Shown here one piece after another: positions 13,849-25,916 of a DNA stretch of 64,000 bases. The stretch is taken from the NCBI GenBank assembly GCA_034687125.1, contig JAQGBZ010000017.1:1-64000 (forward strand), written 5' to 3'. The position numbers were made by a program, and so were the translations under genes. Positions within the stretch are counted from its first letter, which is position 1. Each line of letters begins with the position of its first letter. Below the pieces are notes generated by a model. The model saw only the letters and a list, made by a program, of their open reading frames with translations. It did no database searches and was not told where the DNA came from. Origin of the DNA: Neelides folsomi. Taxonomy: Eukaryota > Arthropoda > Collembola > Neelipleona > Neelidae.

Positions 13849-14126
13849 AATTGTTAATTTACTTATTTTTAATCAACTTGAGAGAAGGTTGACGGTTGGC
13901 GCCTTGAAGGTTTCAGCCTCAGCGCCACTCTCAAATTTTCCACATGCTCCTATACAAATTCACTATCTTGTAATTTAGCATGCAAAACCATATTAGAAAT
14001 TGCCGAATAAGACAAGATCATCAGTAAATCGTTTAATTAATTAATTAAACAAAAACTAAAAGTTATTCTACAATTTACATAGCGTTAATTTCAGTTATTA
14101 GCCTATAATATTACATTATTATCAAA
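13849..14126. promoter_or_regulatory. Shared divergent promoter MEAF6/UTP14
   Basis: Only 278 bp separate the start codons of two housekeeping genes read in opposite directions, so both 5' UTRs and promoters must lie here. No clear TATA box is visible. A TTAATTAATTAATTAA run sits near 14033-14048. Confidence 0.5.
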
Positions 14127-16988
14127 ATGAAAAGGGTAAAAACTGTAAAAAGGTAATGACTAACGATAAATTGTATTATATTATAAATATTATTAAAACT
14201 ATATATAAATATCTCTAACTTTAAGATTCATTTTTGTTAATAAGATCATTTCAATTAAATGATATCTGGTTAATGAGTACATGAGTTATTTCGGATGCAA
14301 CATGTGTATAACATAATTGTTTTATTTTTCTGTTATAGACAACCTCCCGTTAAGACTAAAAGTACTAAAAACGATCTCCTGAGCCTAATTAGTGACGACG
14401 AAGAAGAAGATGATTACATCTACAAAGATCAAGAAGTTAAAAGAAATGAAAGCTTTTTCACAGTTTCTGACGAGGACGCCGATGATGACGAGACAACAAA
14501 CTTACTTTTTAATCAGATAGCTACGAAATACGCTAACAAGTTTGTAAAGAATATATTGTAATTATTTCAATTGATACATAAAATTTAATACCTCATTGAT
14601 TCTAATGTTTTATTTACAGAAAGGGTCAAAATAGGAGCGAAGCCGCAGAGAATGTATCTGAGTTTAATTTAATAAAAAAAGACACGGATAAGAAAGATTC
14701 TTTTAAAAAACTTTTAAAGTCGAATTTGTCAGGAAAGGACAAAGTATTAGAAAAAATCAAAAAGAAGAGCAACGAGAAAAAGTCTAAGGATTCTAAAAAG
14801 AAAGAAGCAAAAACGCTTGATGCTCCTCTCGAAAAACCTGTTCAAGATAAGGCAAATAAATACCAAATTATAATCATTAATTTCATTAATACCAAGCATT
14901 TTTTATTATTGTATATATTTAATTTTATTTTAAATTACAGATTAAAAGGAAGCTATCATATCATAAGGCCAAACAGGAAGTGAGTAAATGGAATTCACTC
15001 GTGTACAGCAATCGTGTCGCCGAGCAAGTGTTTTTTCCTTTAGATGCGAATGACAAAACTCCGAAATGGGAGTCGAAAGATGAAGAGGGTTTTATGGTAA
15101 ATGATTTTCCACAATTATAAGATCTCATTTATAAATTGATTTTAAAATCTTAAATTCACTTTCAATTTCAGCCGGAAACATCGTTTGAACAAGAAATAGC
15201 AAAAGTTCTTCACGGTGAAGAATACTTAAAAAAGCTTAAAGAAGGACCGAAGCCTAAAACACATGATGAAATGATCGAAATATCGCTCGAACGTCATAAA
15301 GAACTTGCACGGATTCGAGCACTCCAGTCATACGAAATGGCCAAAGCGAAAAGGCAAAAGAAAATAAAGAGCAAAAAGTTTCATCGTCTCCTCAAACGAG
15401 AAAGGGTGAGGAAGGAGGTGAAAGAATTTGAATTACTTCAGAAAGTTGACCCAGACAAAGCACTTGAAAAACTTGAGGAAATCAACCAAAGTCGAGTGAA
15501 GGAACGAATGACTCTTAAACACAAAAATACTGGGAAATGGGCCAAGAATCAAATTATTCGAGCGAAATATAACGAGGAGGCGCGAATGGCCATAGCTGAA
15601 CAGCTCAAAATTAGCAAGCAATTGACAGCCAAAAAGGCTGTTTCAAGTGACGAGGAAGAAGATCCAGATCTTGACCTTCCGCATTTGGTTCAAAGCAGTA
15701 TGGACAATCCGTGGATGCTTTCAGGGAAATCTGAGAATAAAATGCATCTTTATTATACTGGATATAGGAAACTCTGGGAGGAGATCAACCAAAAGAAAGA
15801 ATCTGAACTGAAGAAGGAGATGGAAAGACTCGAAGCTGAAAAGGTCGAAATTGGAGAAATCAAAGAAAATTCCGACTCAGACGAATCGGAAGCTGAAGAT
15901 GATTCGAATAGCGAGGATGAGGGAATTGATGAGGAAACAGAACGGAACGGAACACGGAGGAATTCCAAGAAGGCTAAAAGGAAGAAATCAGAATTCACCG
16001 GAATGGAAGTGGAAGATTTAAATGTCAATGACCGTCTTATTAACTTTGAATTGAGCGATGATGAGTTTGAGGGTGAGAAAAATAAGAAAGGGACTTCATT
16101 AGAAGACAAAAGAGAAGAGAAGAAGAAACCCGTCATGATTGATCCGAAGAATTTTATCAAACTTGGAGGGTCTAAGTTGAAATTTGACTTCACTGATAAT
16201 ATCAACGAAGAAGAGGAAAGTGGAAGCGAGGAGGAAGACGAACAACGCGAACTTCTCGCTGAAGCTTTTGCTGATGACAATGTCATTGAAGAATTTGAGA
16301 AGAGGAAAGGAGACTTGAAGGAGGAGGACACTCCAATGGATTTGGATCTACCAGGATGGGGTTCATGGGCTGGGGCGGGAATCGACCCATCGATGAGAAA
16401 GCAAAGGGAGAAAAAACCTAAGGCTCCTTTGCCAAAAAGAAAGGATGATGGTCTCCCACATGTGATTTACAATGAAGAGCCCAACGAGCAACTTAAGGCC
16501 CATTTGGTATATACATTATTATTCAATGTCATTGTACAATATTCATCTATCGATAAGGTTCCTTATCTTAAGAGTTACGAGCATAATCTTGGAGTTTTCA
16601 AATTGAGTTTGATTTGTATGTTTATGAGTTTAGTGAGTTTTATTTTACAAAGCAACTTTTAAATTGTTTAACTTTTCCAAGAATAAGTCAAAGTAAACTC
16701 ATTTATAATTTGATGAAATTCCTTGAAGTCACAAATAGTATATCTTATATGCTCAATGAATCACACTTTTTGTAGGTTCGAGAAGTTCCATTCCCATTCA
16801 ACCGAGCTAAGGACTTTGAGCGGATGGTGAGGGCGCCCATTGGGAGAACGTGGATGCCTGAGAATGCCGTGAAGAGTTTGACGGCTCCGAAAGTCATAAC
16901 GAGACTTGGGACGGTAATTCGCCCCATATCGACCGACGTTCTTTTGAAGAAACCTGGAAAGTTGAATCTACAGGACTTCCGTAGGTAA
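14127..16988 (+). CDS. UTP14: UTP14, U3 snoRNP (SSU processome) component
   Basis: Nucleolar protein needed for 18S rRNA processing; yeast Utp14 activates the helicase Dhr1. Exons: 14127-14152, 14339-14557, 14620-14851, 14941-15096, 15172-16506, 16776-16988, joining to 726 aa. Conserved blocks in order: KANK-free basic N region, EVSKWNSLVYSNRVAEQVFF, ELARIRALQSYEMAKAKRQ with KKIKSKKFH, ERMTLKHKNTGKWAK, NPWML, two long acidic Glu/Asp tracts, GWGSWAGAG, and the C-terminal REVPFPFNRAKDFERMVRAP. All match the Utp14 family. Intron 3 must use a GC donor (AAG/GCAAAT, 14852), because no GT donor keeps the frame and the read-through quickly loses similarity. The acidic tracts create a long open antisense frame that is not a gene. 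Confidence 0.93.
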
Positions 16989-17984
16989 ACAGTTTGGTCC
17001 ACAGTCCAAGCAACCGGAAAACCAATTTCTGACCCTCCCATCGCCCCCCATTTAACTCACCATCGGAGGATACGAAGATAAAGAGATGTCTACTCTACTC
17101 TGCACTTCATGTTATTTCTCTTATGTTATTTTATATATAATGAAACTTTAAACTTTATTAATGAAAAGCTCATGGATTTAATCAAATACATTTATTCTGA
17201 TCACTTCATAAATATCATTTAATTAGTCAAACATTTAGTTAATTGAGAAATGAAGAAGCATGATGAATTGATGAATGGTTAGATAGGAGTTGGAGATGCA
17301 AGTGTCTATGGATTAGGATTCCATTAGGGAATGGGTGGATAAGAATGGGATAGGTCAGAAGGTTTCTAGATTAAGAACGACGAGTCGAACAGGAGGAGTT
17401 GTCCGAGTCGTGTGGATGAGAGGTTACATGGGTGGTTAGCCCACAGAAGGGCATCGGGTCGCAAGATAGAAAAAATTGATGAACAAAGTAATATGAGGTC
17501 AAGGTTCATAAATTCAATGTTCATTGATTGCCTTAAATTTTCCGCGAGATGCTAAAACATTAGCACATCAAACATCAAGAGCTTCAGAGACTTTCTACAA
17601 CTTGAGTTGTAGAAAGCCAACTTTAGCGATTTCGGAATTAGGAGATTAATCTTTATTGAGATAATTGTCACACACTAATGGTTGGTGGGGATTATTCCAA
17701 GTGATAGGCCGAGGATTGTAAATAATGAGTAAAGGGTTAAATTGAATGGAATAGTAATTAGATAATAGTAGAAGGAGCGTGGGTGAACTTTGACCTTAGC
17801 CGAGCCGGTGGTCTGCGGGAGAGTGTTCTCCTTGGAGGATCGACCGGAGCGGCGCTGCGCAGGGGCTTCTTCACCGGGTTGGGAGGAGAGACTCCTCCGC
17901 TCCTCTTATTCACCGACTAGTCGGAGGCCGAGACTCTTCTCTCTCGCCTTCTCCCAACGGCACTCCCGCTGCCCCACTTTCGAC
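16989..17984. other. Intergenic: UTP14 3' end to AdoMetDC 5' UTR
   Basis: The first part is AT-rich with the UTP14 3' UTR. From about 17780 the sequence turns GC-rich without any ATG before 17985, which fits a promoter and 5' UTR of the next gene. I see no upstream ORF of the MAGDIS type known from mammalian AdoMetDC mRNA. Confidence 0.5.
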
Positions 17985-20900
17985 ATGACCGACCACTTGG
18001 ACCCGAACCTTAAGGCCTACTTCGAAGGCGTTGAGAAGCTGCTGGAAATTTGGTTCACTCACTCTGACGGACCCGCCGGCCCAATTTGCGACCTCCGCCG
18101 CATCCCCAGGTCTACCTCTATTTTTACCATCACACTCATCTGCATTCCTCCCTTGCATAACCCAATACAACCAGCCAGGAAAGATCCATTCACGCCTTTC
18201 CCCGCACTATTATCCTACAACCCAGATACATGTTATTATCATCCAGTCAATGAGTCAAGGGAAGAAAGTGCCCCTTGACGAACTCCATCTCCGCATTCTC
18301 CATCGATTTCCCCACCCGCTCTCATTCATCAAGTTCATTAAGGCACGAACACCTTATTTCTCATTAGCCAAACCAAGGAGCTATTGAATATTTCATTAAA
18401 CGAACACTCTCACTTCTACCATTTTTAATTCATTACTCACCCATATTCCACACGTACATTCTCCTTACCCCAAACGCTTTTATGCGTCAAGGGACTCTAG
18501 TATTAGTCTTTATTAGAGAGTATTATAGAGAATAAGTAGAGATCCTATAGTGGAGAGAATCTCATGGATTTTTCATAAATCACTTTTTCCAGGGATAAAA
18601 AACCCATTTCCCCTTGTGGGCATTATATTAGAAATTTTTCTTTATTACTGTTCTTTCCCTTTATGTTGGATTCTTTCCACTTCCCCACACTCCGCGCTTG
18701 GATATTTATGGAATGACAAAGTGAGAGATGAGGAATTGATAATGCCTTTGGCTCGGGAATCGATGGAGCATTTGTAGGTCTCAATGTGCATAAATTAGGG
18801 AACTAGAGTAGACCAGTGTGAGTGAATTTGACCATGACCTTTGTACCTTTTTGGACAGGGAGAAGATTGAGGGTCTCCTCCGGATCGTCAAATGCGAGGT
18901 CATCAGCTTCATGTCGAATGACTATCTGGACGCGTACGTGTTGAGGTAGATACTTTCTTTTCTCCTTCTATTTCTATTAGAAGAACCCGCGGCGTGGAAG
19001 GTAAGTGTCGCTTCTTGGCTCAAAAATTGTACCAATTCAGCCATGATGCCATGAATGTCAACATTCATAACCTTATTCCTTTCATAATATAAACATAAAG
19101 TTATAATGGAATTCATCAAGTAAAAGTCCAATAATATGAACTTTTATTAAGTTTATATTTGAACGTCATCATGCATGGTATTTGGCTATTTCTTGAGGAA
19201 ATTGATATTTAAATATGCATTATAATTTAAATAATCAAACTAGGCTTTACATATCACCAAAAAGAAATTTCATTACTTCCAGGCGGCATATGTTATATTT
19301 AAGATATTACGTACGTCTTACATAACAATATTTACGTATACTATCTGTACATAATGTAATTTCATTACGTTCTTGTATACTAGAAGAAACATTTAATTGA
19401 TTAAATGGTAATGACATTATGTAACAGGCTATTTGTTCAATCAGAAGCATGATTGATTAGGAACACAATGCAAAAACTTCCTAATTATCATATTAAATGA
19501 ATACTCGCAGAATCATGAATGAACCGCATTGATTAAGATAGGGCATTTTGTGCGTGTGAGCATTTTTAGTTCATTCGTAAGGTATAATTTTATCCATTAG
19601 ACATTTTTACTTAATGTTACTTAATATGTAATAATATCTAATAAGAATAAGCCATGGAAGGGGTCAAAGTCTCTTGAGCAAACTTGATATGTTTATTTCC
19701 AATTTTCATATCAGGCCCCGTATCAAAATACATACATAGATTCTTATTGTCAAAAGACCGACCAGAATGAAAAATGAGATTTTGAAAGTCAAAAAACATT
19801 TTTGGTCACCTCGATGTGGCGGGGCATAAATGGGATAGAGTTTAACGGCATAATAAAATGGCCATTAAAATGATTGAGTCATGAAATGTCTGGCGGAGTC
19901 TTAATGACACAAGCTGAATCAGACTCCCTTTTCTCAAGACTCACGAGGAGCTTCTGCCACACTCGACTTATCTCTCACGCCTCAGACTCGTGTGCCCCTT
20001 TTTCAATTTCTCCATATGTAATGTACATACATGCTGAGGCTCAACTTCATAAATAATATGTCCCCACAAAGTGATTGAAGTCGAGAATTGTTCTTTTTAT
20101 TGGCGGCCGGCAGCTTTTGAGGCGAGCGAAAAATTGTGAATAATCCCATTATGGAGATTGAGTTACAAAAGCCATAGTCATAAACACACGTGGCATAAAA
20201 CAAATAAGTTGGCATTTTTCTATCAAAGCATTTCTTTAAACCCGGTGTCAGATTCATCAATTGTAAAAACATTTCTTTTTTGTGTTAAAAGCAACACTCA
20301 GCAGTTTAAGTGATAAATAAACTATTCATTTATTATTTTCATACTTCTAATTTTCATAAATACATACTTTGATACATGCATAAAGTAGTGAGGTGAGAAA
20401 TGAGCTTTTCTCCAAGGTTAAACACTTTTGTCAACCTTTGTACTTTTCCACTCTTAAAAGTGACGAATGAGTTTTTCTTGTAAAAGAACATTTCTCAATT
20501 CAGAACATATCTCTATAGCCTATTTAGAAAATTGCGTGTATGTTCCCCGCTTTGCGCTCTTTCAGACGGCGACGGACTCCGGCGGGGGGAAAATAAAATG
20601 AATTAATTTTGTGGTGGTAAGGCGAATGAAGTGAAGGTGGTAAGGACGGGATTCTTTTCTCTTCCAGTGCCAGCGGTCAGAGGGGCCACAGGTCTAAAGA
20701 GAGTAAATTGGCCACGGCCTGCAGCTAAAAGTCTGCGACAAGTATGGTTAAAAAAATCTCCTCATTTTCGCCCGCCGGTGGCCTGAGGGCCATTGGCGGG
20801 CGGCCTGCCCCCGTTGGTGGCAGGGGAGTGGGGCCACGGAGCGACGGGGCCTTTGACCGTCCTCCGGGGCTGCCCCCAGCAGGGCAACCCCTTCTGGTGC

Positions 20901-23527
20901 ATCCCTCAGACTGTCCGCCAAAGGCAACCCCAAGTGGGCAAATCTAAGGGTGTATCCCCTCGCTTTACCCACCGGTGCGGTGGTCGCTTCGCTTTCCACA
21001 GTCGGCACTCAAATCACCACGGCCGACCGCCACGCCGCCCCCAGCCCATCCAACTCCCTTGTTCAACATTATTAAATAACTGATTGAAAAAATCCCGGGG
21101 CGGCTTGACGGGCGGGGAGAAACCCTGTGGGGAATGAAGAGATCCATCCACTTCAATGGCTATTTCCTTTACAGTGAGTCCAGCCTGTTCGTGTCAAAGC
21201 GAAGGCTCATCCTCAAGACGTGCGGGACCACGACGCCGCTGATGTGTTTGCAGCCGCTGTTGAGACTCGTCAAGCAGTTTGCTGGCTTTGATGAAGTGGA
21301 GGTAATCGGGGAAATCAACCTTTGTATTGATACTCTCATCTCATGACTCCCTTTATCTTCCCAACCCAATACCAAGGAACACTTATCGCTCTTTACACTT
21401 CAAAAGATCCCACTTGAGCTGAGGCCAAGAAACGGCTCATGTTGTCCATCCCACGAGCTTCAAAACAATTGGGAATCATTGAGTAAACAATTATATTATT
21501 GAGTTGAACAATCCTGAGGTTCTATTTACTCAACGGCGATCTTTCAAAACATCTTGACTAACCAATGTTGATTCCAATATTGACAAAATTGAGCTAATAA
21601 TAGGGAAAGATAATTGTTTTCTCAATTTGCATTTCAATAACCAATTTGTAAATAATTAATCATAAGGCCTTATTCTGTTCCACGAATTTGGTCTTGGAAG
21701 AAAAAAAAACTTATAAATATTTACTTCTCAAAAATTGAATGACGAGTCTTAAAGTCACCGCCGATGTCTCGAACATATGCATTGATTTCTTCATTTTATG
21801 TCTAGGATATGTATTATGGATTTACCGTTATCGTTCGAAAGAGAACCCATGTTCGAAAGAAAGTCCTGCTCGAAAGAGAGCCCACCCCCACATACATTTT
21901 AACTAACATATCTATTAACTATATATATATCTTAATACATACCCTACATAATTATTAATTTTTCACGCGTTTTATTTAAAATGCCTTAAATAATACATTG
22001 TTTCTTTTAAACTCACAATTCAATGGAGTTAATTCATAAGATAAATAAATTTAAATGGAGAATCATTTGTAAAATTTTAATGAAAGCCCATGTTCGAAAG
22101 AGAGCCCTGCTCGAAAGAAAGGCCCCCTTTGAACCCAAATATTTTAAAGAGAGCCCGGGCTCTCTTTCGAACGATAATGGTATGTATGTATCTACTTGCT
22201 TATGTAAGATTGTTAAATTATTCAAAATGATGAATCTTGTAATTCGACTCGTAAGAAATTGATCCTACTCAATTGTAAACTTTAATTAGCCAATGGATTG
22301 AGTTAAATAATTCATCATAATGGCTTGCTTTTAATCTTTTAGGATGTGTTCTATTCACGAAAGAATTTCAAGCGTCCGGATCTTCAGCTAGATCCACATC
22401 AAAATTTCGAAGATGAAGTTCAGCTTTTGAATAGCTACTTCAAAGGTAAATTAGGTAAACTAGCCGTTTTTTAGAATTCATTAGTGCTTACAATTAGTTA
22501 GAGCTTAATACAGGGTATTTGATTCATTGGTAAAAAGTGCGAATGTTAGAAGGGGCAGCGTACTGCCTTGGCAGTGTGGACCGGGACTGTTGGTACCTGT
22601 ACACGCTTAATCCGCTGGGAGACGGCGAGGGAGGAGATCTTGAGCCAGACCAAACACTGGAGATACTCATGAGCGACCTCGACCCAGACGTCATGCGAAT
22701 CTTCACTAAAGAAGTTTGCAAAACGGGAGAAGAAGCCACGAAGGTACTTGCTTATTATTCAACAAGATGCCCGGGATGTCGGGATATTCATTTAGGTATT
22801 CATGAATTCATGAAATAAAGGGTTTTGAAGGAACTGAATTGATGATTGATGGTTGATTTAGAAATCCGGGATTCATCGGATCATCCCGAACATCGTTATC
22901 AACGATTTTCAATTTGAACCGTGCGGCTACTCGATGAACGGAATCTTCAAAAACGTGAGCTTTCCCTTGAGCTTTGCGAATGCGAATCCAATGCTATGGG
23001 TTTTTTTTGCAGTCGGAGAATGCCGGGAACGGGAATGTAAGTGATGGGCGTGCAGTGGAGAGAGATTCATTTGCTCTGCATCAGGGATCTTACATGACCA
23101 TTCACATCACTCCTGAGCCAGACTTCTCTTACGTCAGTTTCGAGACGAACGCTCCGCAGCGTGATTACAAAGACATTATTTCTCGTGTCCTAGACATTTT
23201 CAGACCCGGAAAGTTTGTCCTTACCATTTTCGCCAATAAGGTGAGTTTTCTTAATTTCCCAAATGACAATTTGTCCAGAATGCTAATTTCTTGTACTTTT
23301 AACTACTGATAAGATAAGAGTAGTACAGGTACATTGGTAGTATATGGAGAATACATTAAATAAAGACTGTGGGTTGTATTGTTTTTCAGGCGAGCGTGGC
23401 GTACAAGTTTGGAGCCGAGTTGGAGCGGCTTGTTGTTCTAAAGGAATGGCTGCGTTTGGACAGTCAATTCTGTCGGTTCAAGAACTATGACCTCACTTAC
23501 GCTCTCTACACTAAATTCCCCAGCTGA
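17985..23527 (+). CDS. AMD1: S-adenosylmethionine decarboxylase proenzyme
   Basis: Cytosolic pyruvoyl enzyme that makes decarboxylated AdoMet, the aminopropyl donor for spermidine and spermine. Exons: 17985-18109, 18859-18945, 21175-21301, 22343-22445, 22538-22743, 22862-22954, 23013 or 23085 to 23240, 23390-23527. The long form has 368 aa, the short form 344 (human 334). The self-cleavage site LSESS is present, cut expected between Glu72 and Ser73, which becomes the pyruvoyl group. Also seen: FEGVEKLLEIW (Glu14, Glu17), KTCGTTT (Cys87), PDQTLEILMSDLDP, CGYSMNG and the catalytic-His segment TIHITPEPDFSYVSFETN. Exon 4 has two possible phase-1 donors 12 nt apart. The exon 1 donor (GTCTAC) is weak. 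Intron 2 (2.2 kb) holds a GC-rich island and intron 3 a transposon. Confidence 0.93.
20560..21060. other. GC-rich island inside AdoMetDC intron 2
   Basis: A roughly 500-bp block much richer in GC than the rest of the intron. It contains short inverted repeats, for example CCTGCC and GGCAGG around a 9-nt loop near 20805-20830, and related GGCAACCCC boxes. Several short frames are open on both strands because stops are rare, but none resembles a protein. It could be an intronic enhancer or a structured RNA; I cannot decide. Confidence 0.5.
21825..22180. mobile_element. Non-autonomous TA-flanked transposon (element 1)
   Basis: A 356-bp insertion in AdoMetDC intron 3 flanked by TA (21823-21824 and 22181-22182). 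Terminal inverted repeats of about 24 bp begin CCGTTATCGTTCGAAAG on the left and CCATTATCGTTCGAAAG on the right, with two mismatches overall. Inside each end are 18-bp iterons with core TTCGAAAGAGAGCCC: starts at 21833, 21851 and 21869 on the left, 22092 and 22110 on the right, in the same orientation. A perfect 22-bp palindrome (arms AAAGAGAGCCC) lies at 22146-22167. No transposase is encoded. A TA duplication is typical of Tc1/mariner-like elements, but the superfamily is an inference. Confidence 0.8.
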
Positions 23528-25916
23528 GGCTTCCGACCCCGGCCGACCTCCGATCACGACCGGCCCGGCTCCGAGTTCCCCCCGCTAGTGCATGTGGTTG
23601 AGGAGGACTCGTTAGGAATCCTCACCGCCCTCGTCCTCTCCCTCTCCCTCCTCACAATCTTTCATCCGCTAATAGTTGGACTCTTTGACTCTTTGCTCTT
23701 TTCTGATCTCCTCCCCGCCCGGTTCCCACCAAAGCTCCCGCGTAGTCGCTGCTCCGTAGACTCCAAGGCATTTCCACGTTCCGCAGTAGTTCAACTGGAC
23801 GTCCGGTTCTTCCACTGGTGGGCCGATGAGATTTCCTGACTTCTTCCATCCTATTTTTATTTTAAATTTTAACTATCATTGAGGGCCAAGAGCGACTGCC
23901 TATATGGAATTGAAAGTAATAATTAAGATTATTTAAAATATATGCCAGTTGGACAAATTGTTGATTAAATGTCTTCATTGTTCTATATTTCATTACCGAA
24001 CATTATCTTAAATTCGATTCGTTAGGTAATAAGTTGTACACGAGTGAGGGAAGCACGTGTTGTACATGTATTCTAGGTAAATGCGTCGATGAAATAAATA
24101 GATATAAATGGGTTTTCTATATATTGTAATCTTGCACTAATAAAAATAAATACAATTATTTTACAAATGTTTGTTCAACTTTTCTTAGTTTTCAAACATT
24201 TACAATTAATGACATTCAATGTTTATTTTATTTTATTTTTAAGTCTAAACAAATAAAGACATGCCTTATTAAATGTTTAAGGGCTCACTGAAAATGTGAA
24301 ATAAAAGAACCGATGCTCAAGCACCATATATTATGTTCGTTTTATTTAAACTCATCTTTATCATATTAAGCTCCTAGTATAAGATTAAATGCTATTACAT
24401 TATTCAAAAATTCAAACTCGTTAATGTCCTTTAATTCATTTGTTTCACTAACAATAAGCAAGCACGAGGTCAAGGGTCGTAAACCTAACAAATAGACTTC
24501 TGCCTATATCTTAAATGAAAGTTTAAATTTTGGACCTCTCATTATGGTTAGGGTATAGTATATGTTGTGGTCAAAATGTGTAAATACTCTAAATGCTCAA
24601 GAAGGGTTAAACGAGATGTTTAATTGATAAATAACCCAAATTTTCAATGATACTCATAAACCTGTAATATTTAATAATGAAATGATAAATTTGATCTCAA
24701 TTGCAAGGCTAATTGGCAGCGCATAATAGAGAAATCGCGTAATTTAATCCCTCCCAACAATAGTGAATTTAAAAGTTGGGATTAGTGTAATAATAATTAA
24801 GATTTGAGAACAAAACTGAGTTTGATAAGTGTAATGAAAGAATAAGATAAGAATAAGTTCAAATGGCACGTTCACATCCCTTCATAGAATGTATTGTGTG
24901 ATTGTTGTGTGTAATAAAAAGATTGAACGTTACGAAAGGGTCTTGGAGTAAGAAGAGATCTGTAGAGCAAAAGCTAATCTCGATCTTTGTAAGCTCCTGT
25001 CCATTACACTTCCTCTTACCCAATAGAGTTTAATGGCCATCTTTGTTTACTCACTTCTGTCAGGAAATGGGAAATCTCGCATGGCGAGCTCCCTTTAATT
25101 GCCTTTCTCTCTTAATTCTCATCAATCCTCGTTAATGTGTCATCTCTCTTTATTAGAAATTCTCCCTTCATATCCCGGCACGATCTTGGCAATGCACTTC
25201 ACCACAACACAACCATAAAGACATTTGACAATTAAATAAATGTGAAATGTGAATGAAAAAATATAATTTAGCTGATCATGTAATACATACACTTTTCTCT
25301 CTATACATTTTTTCTCATATAGTCTTTTTCTCATCTTGAGGTAATGTGATATGACTGATATAGTGCTTGTAAGTACTCATATTCAGTATATAATCTTATA
25401 TTAAATACACAGCTTGAAATGATAGAGACATCATACAATTATTTATTAAACTAATGGGGATTTTTGCTCCTAATGTCAATGAATTAGAGTTTCTCAAGTG
25501 AGCTGTGGAAGGCAATTAAGTTCAGAGTGAGTGCTGTGGAAATCCGATACTTTGTAATAAATAATGGACGTGGTGGCTAATTAGGGAGAGCGGGGGCGAA
25601 CCGCAGCTCCCTTATTTATGATTTAAACCCGTCGTACCGGACAGGGCAGAGATATGACTTTCATAAGCCGAGGATGTGAGATTAATGAAAGCGTAATGAA
25701 GGTAGTTTTTGTGAGATAGTGGATCTCCACGCGAGTGAGGTTTCCCTCTCGAGATTACGCAGCTAAGACAATGTCTGTCATCATAATACAATCTATTTTT
25801 TTATCTCCTCCGCCTTATGGACCAATCGTACCAAATGGCCGGTGAGACGAGGAAGGGCTCCTCTTATTTAAGCACCCTCACACCGAACCACCCGCAATCA
25901 AACTCCTCAGTCCGAC
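23528..25916. other. Intergenic, AdoMetDC to cuticle gene 1
   Basis: A GC-rich stretch to about 23840 is probably the AdoMetDC 3' UTR. AT-rich DNA without recognisable genes follows. From about 25560 composition rises again just upstream of the cuticle gene, where control elements are expected. Confidence 0.5.
25865..25872 (+). promoter_or_regulatory. TATA-like box of cuticle gene 1
   Basis: TATTTAAG lies 52 bp upstream of the ATG at 25917. A TCAGTC initiator-like motif at about 25907 fits an arthropod core promoter, though the spacing of roughly 42 bp is a little long. Confidence 0.5.

Noticed and set aside
14726-14983. UTP14 exon 3 reading on through the intron
   Set aside because: After KPVQDK the frame becomes hydrophobic AT-rich noise (NKYQIIIINFIN) with no similarity to the family, whereas the spliced form matches.
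15753-16331. 192-codon Ser-rich minus-strand ORF
   Set aside because: Antisense shadow of the acidic Glu/Asp tracts of UTP14.
20744-21083. ORFs in the GC-rich intronic island, considered as an inserted bacterial gene
   Set aside because: Short frames open on both strands, no bacterial motif, and the block grades into arthropod intron sequence.
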